From Bacteroidota bacterium (GTDB lineage Bacteria > Bacteroidota > Bacteroidia > Bacteroidales > Rikenellaceae), in NCBI GenBank assembly GCA_015222165.1, contig JADFUS010000037.1, positions 1-43,902 on the forward strand: 43,902 nt of DNA, read 5' to 3'. The stretch's first letter is position 1. Each line of letters opens with the position of its first letter. The notes under the pieces were generated by a model. It saw nothing but the letters and a program-made list of their open reading frames with translations, did no database searches and was not told the DNA's origin. The translations under genes and the position numbers were made by a program. Positions 43,085-43,902 of this stretch are shown here, in pieces.

Positions 43085-43115
43085 CAAAGATAATGAAAAA
43101 AATTTGACGCACAAA
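43085..43115 (-). promoter_or_regulatory. Promoter of the C1 peptidase gene
   Basis: Minus strand: TTTG (43112-43115), 19 bp, TATCTTTG (43085-43092). The predicted start near 43081 gives a 37-nt leader to the ATG at 43044. The -33 box lies in the T-run that ends the rplI terminator. Confidence 0.78.
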
Positions 43116-43116
43116 A

Positions 43117-43144
43117 AAAGAGACCAATAAAAATTGATCTCTTT
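43117..43144 (-). terminator. Terminator of the rpsR-rplI operon
   Basis: A 12-bp stem (43117-43128 with 43133-43144, one G-U on the minus strand) and a 4-nt loop. On the minus strand it is followed by T's (43113-43119). It lies 20 bp after the rplI stop. Confidence 0.88.
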
Positions 43145-43163
43145 CCTTATATATATAAATAAA

Positions 43164-43649
43164 TTACTCAGCTACAGCTTTTTCAGCAACCTCAGCAACT
43201 TCTTCTTCTTGACCTTCACCTTTAACGACAACTTTTATTAAACCTTTAATTTCTTTGAAAAGTTTAATAGATGCTTCGTAAGTACCTAAAGAGCTAATTT
43301 TTTGAAGAACAATGTTTTTCTTTTCAAAAGAAAAACCTTTTGCAGCAAGATCTTCAGAAACATTTGAAGATGTAATAGAACCTGAAATTTTGTTACCTTT
43401 TGTTTTAACAATATATTCAAGTGTAATTGCAGCAAGTTGTTCTGCTATAATAGTAGCGTCAGTTCTAAATTTAGCTTCTTTATGTGCAGATTGTCTAATG
43501 TTTTCAGCAGCAATTTTTCTTGCTGATGAAGTAGCAACAGTAGCTAAACCATTAGGAATAAGGCAGTTATTTGCGTAACCATCACGTACACGTACTGTGT
43601 CGTTCTTGCTACCAAGACTTTCAACGTCTTTTTTTAGTATTATATCCAT
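43164..43649 (-). CDS. rplI: 50S ribosomal protein L9
   Basis: The N-terminal rRNA-binding domain MDIILKKDVESLGSKNDTV and VRDGYANNCLIPNGLA is diagnostic, followed by the long connecting helix and the C-terminal domain (LYEYIVKTKGNKISGSITSSN in part). The 161 residues exceed the usual ~147 because of an acidic tail, EGQEEEVAEVAEKAVAE. Unlike most genes here it has a clear Shine-Dalgarno (AGGAG) about 9 bp before the ATG. It lies 12 bp after rpsR in the same operon. Confidence 0.97.
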   Translation of the reverse strand: MDIILKKDVESLGSKNDTVRVRDGYANNCLIPNGLATVATSSARKIAAENIRQSAHKEAKFRTDATIIAEQLAAITLEYIVKTKGNKISGSITSSNVSEDLAAKGFSFEKKNIVLQKISSLGTYEASIKLFKEIKGLIKVVVKGEGQEEEVAEVAEKAVAE

Positions 43650-43661
43650 TTCTAATTCTCC

Positions 43662-43902
43662 TTATTTCATTAAATCAGTTACGAAAGGCAAAATTGCCAA
43701 GTGACGAGCTCTTTTAACAGCTTGTGCAACTTTCTTTTGGTATTTTTGAGATGTACCTGTAAGACGACGAGGAAGGATACGACCTTGTTCGTTTAAGAAT
43801 TTCTTAAGAAATTCAGGGTCTTTGTAATCAATATATTTTATACCATTTTTTTGGAAACGGCAATATTTCTTTTTCTTAATCTCAGCAGTTGGAGGATTAA
43901 GA
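43662..43902 (-). CDS. rpsR: 30S ribosomal protein S18, 5' end outside the window
   Basis: The minus strand reads an open frame of 79 complete sense codons plus the stop at 43662-43664. It includes [39 protein letters not shown] and [16 protein letters not shown], which is ribosomal protein S18. Only the first few residues are cut off by the window edge. It is followed by rplI after 12 bp; the usual rpsF-rpsR-rplI order would put rpsF just outside. Confidence 0.95.
   Translation of the reverse strand, partial: LNPPTAEIKKKKYCRFQKNGIKYIDYKDPEFLKKFLNEQGRILPRRLTGTSQKYQKKVAQAVKRARHLAILPFVTDLMK

Noticed and set aside
1-43902. CRISPR array, transposon, prophage, tRNA, or clustered defence genes.
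   Set aside because: I found no repeat-spacer pattern, transposase, integrase, cloverleaf or defence-type domain on either strand; the genes are mostly housekeeping.

Overview
The window reads as ordinary chromosome of a low-G+C member of the Bacteroidota, most likely order Bacteroidales. It is very AT-rich, roughly 30% G+C by eye. Four things support the placement. The primary sigma factor is the short Bacteroidota-type RpoD (287 aa, no region 1.1). Several intergenic gaps carry the Bacteroidota promoter form TTTG-N18-20-TAnnTTTG. Many proteins belong to families typical of this phylum (DUF4286, DUF4199, DUF2795, DUF4369/TlpA lipoprotein, THUMP-like methyltransferase, GT3-GT35 fusion, GH57 alpha-amylase-like protein). 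Most genes lack a Shine-Dalgarno sequence. I saw no IS element, phage, CRISPR array, tRNA or rRNA.

Layout: 1-1.3 kb holds a secreted or adhesin-like beta-sandwich protein with an unclear start, ending at a bidirectional terminator. 1.3-5.0 kb (minus) is a three-gene operon: a HAMP-type sensor with no output domain, TrkH, and an exported coiled-coil/SPOR-like protein. 5.3-13.9 kb (plus) is a glycogen operon: glycogen synthase fused to alpha-glucan phosphorylase, GH133 debranching enzyme, GT4 transferase and a GH57-like protein. Its terminator contains the -7 box of the next operon (pdxJ, CCA tRNA nucleotidyltransferase, THUMP-like methyltransferase; 14.0-17.3 kb).

17.3-29.0 kb is all minus strand. 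Read in transcription order it is: FAD oxidoreductase, hypothetical, corrinoid adenosyltransferase, DUF2795, aroE, ftsY, rimO, coiled-coil protein, zapA, probable 6S RNA, rny, rpoD and a GH2 protein. 29.1-38.0 kb (plus) holds an LTA-synthase-like transferase, lpxD, ruvC, GtrA, a TlpA-like lipoprotein, TsaC/Sua5-type synthase, DUF4199, DUF4286, WG-repeat protein, a transaldolase-family enzyme and era. 38.0-43.9 kb holds ribD (minus), prmC and recX (plus), a BamA/TamA-like outer-membrane barrel, a C1 peptidase, rplI and the 3' part of rpsR (minus).

No wholly new system is evident. The points most worth a second look are: the single-chain synthase-phosphorylase; two glycoside-hydrolase homologues with replaced catalytic residues (GH2 N412, GH57 S146); the 6S RNA next to zapA; two promoters placed so that their mRNAs should be leaderless (prmC and the coiled-coil gene); promoters interleaved with terminators; and the sensor protein that stops after HAMP beside trkH.
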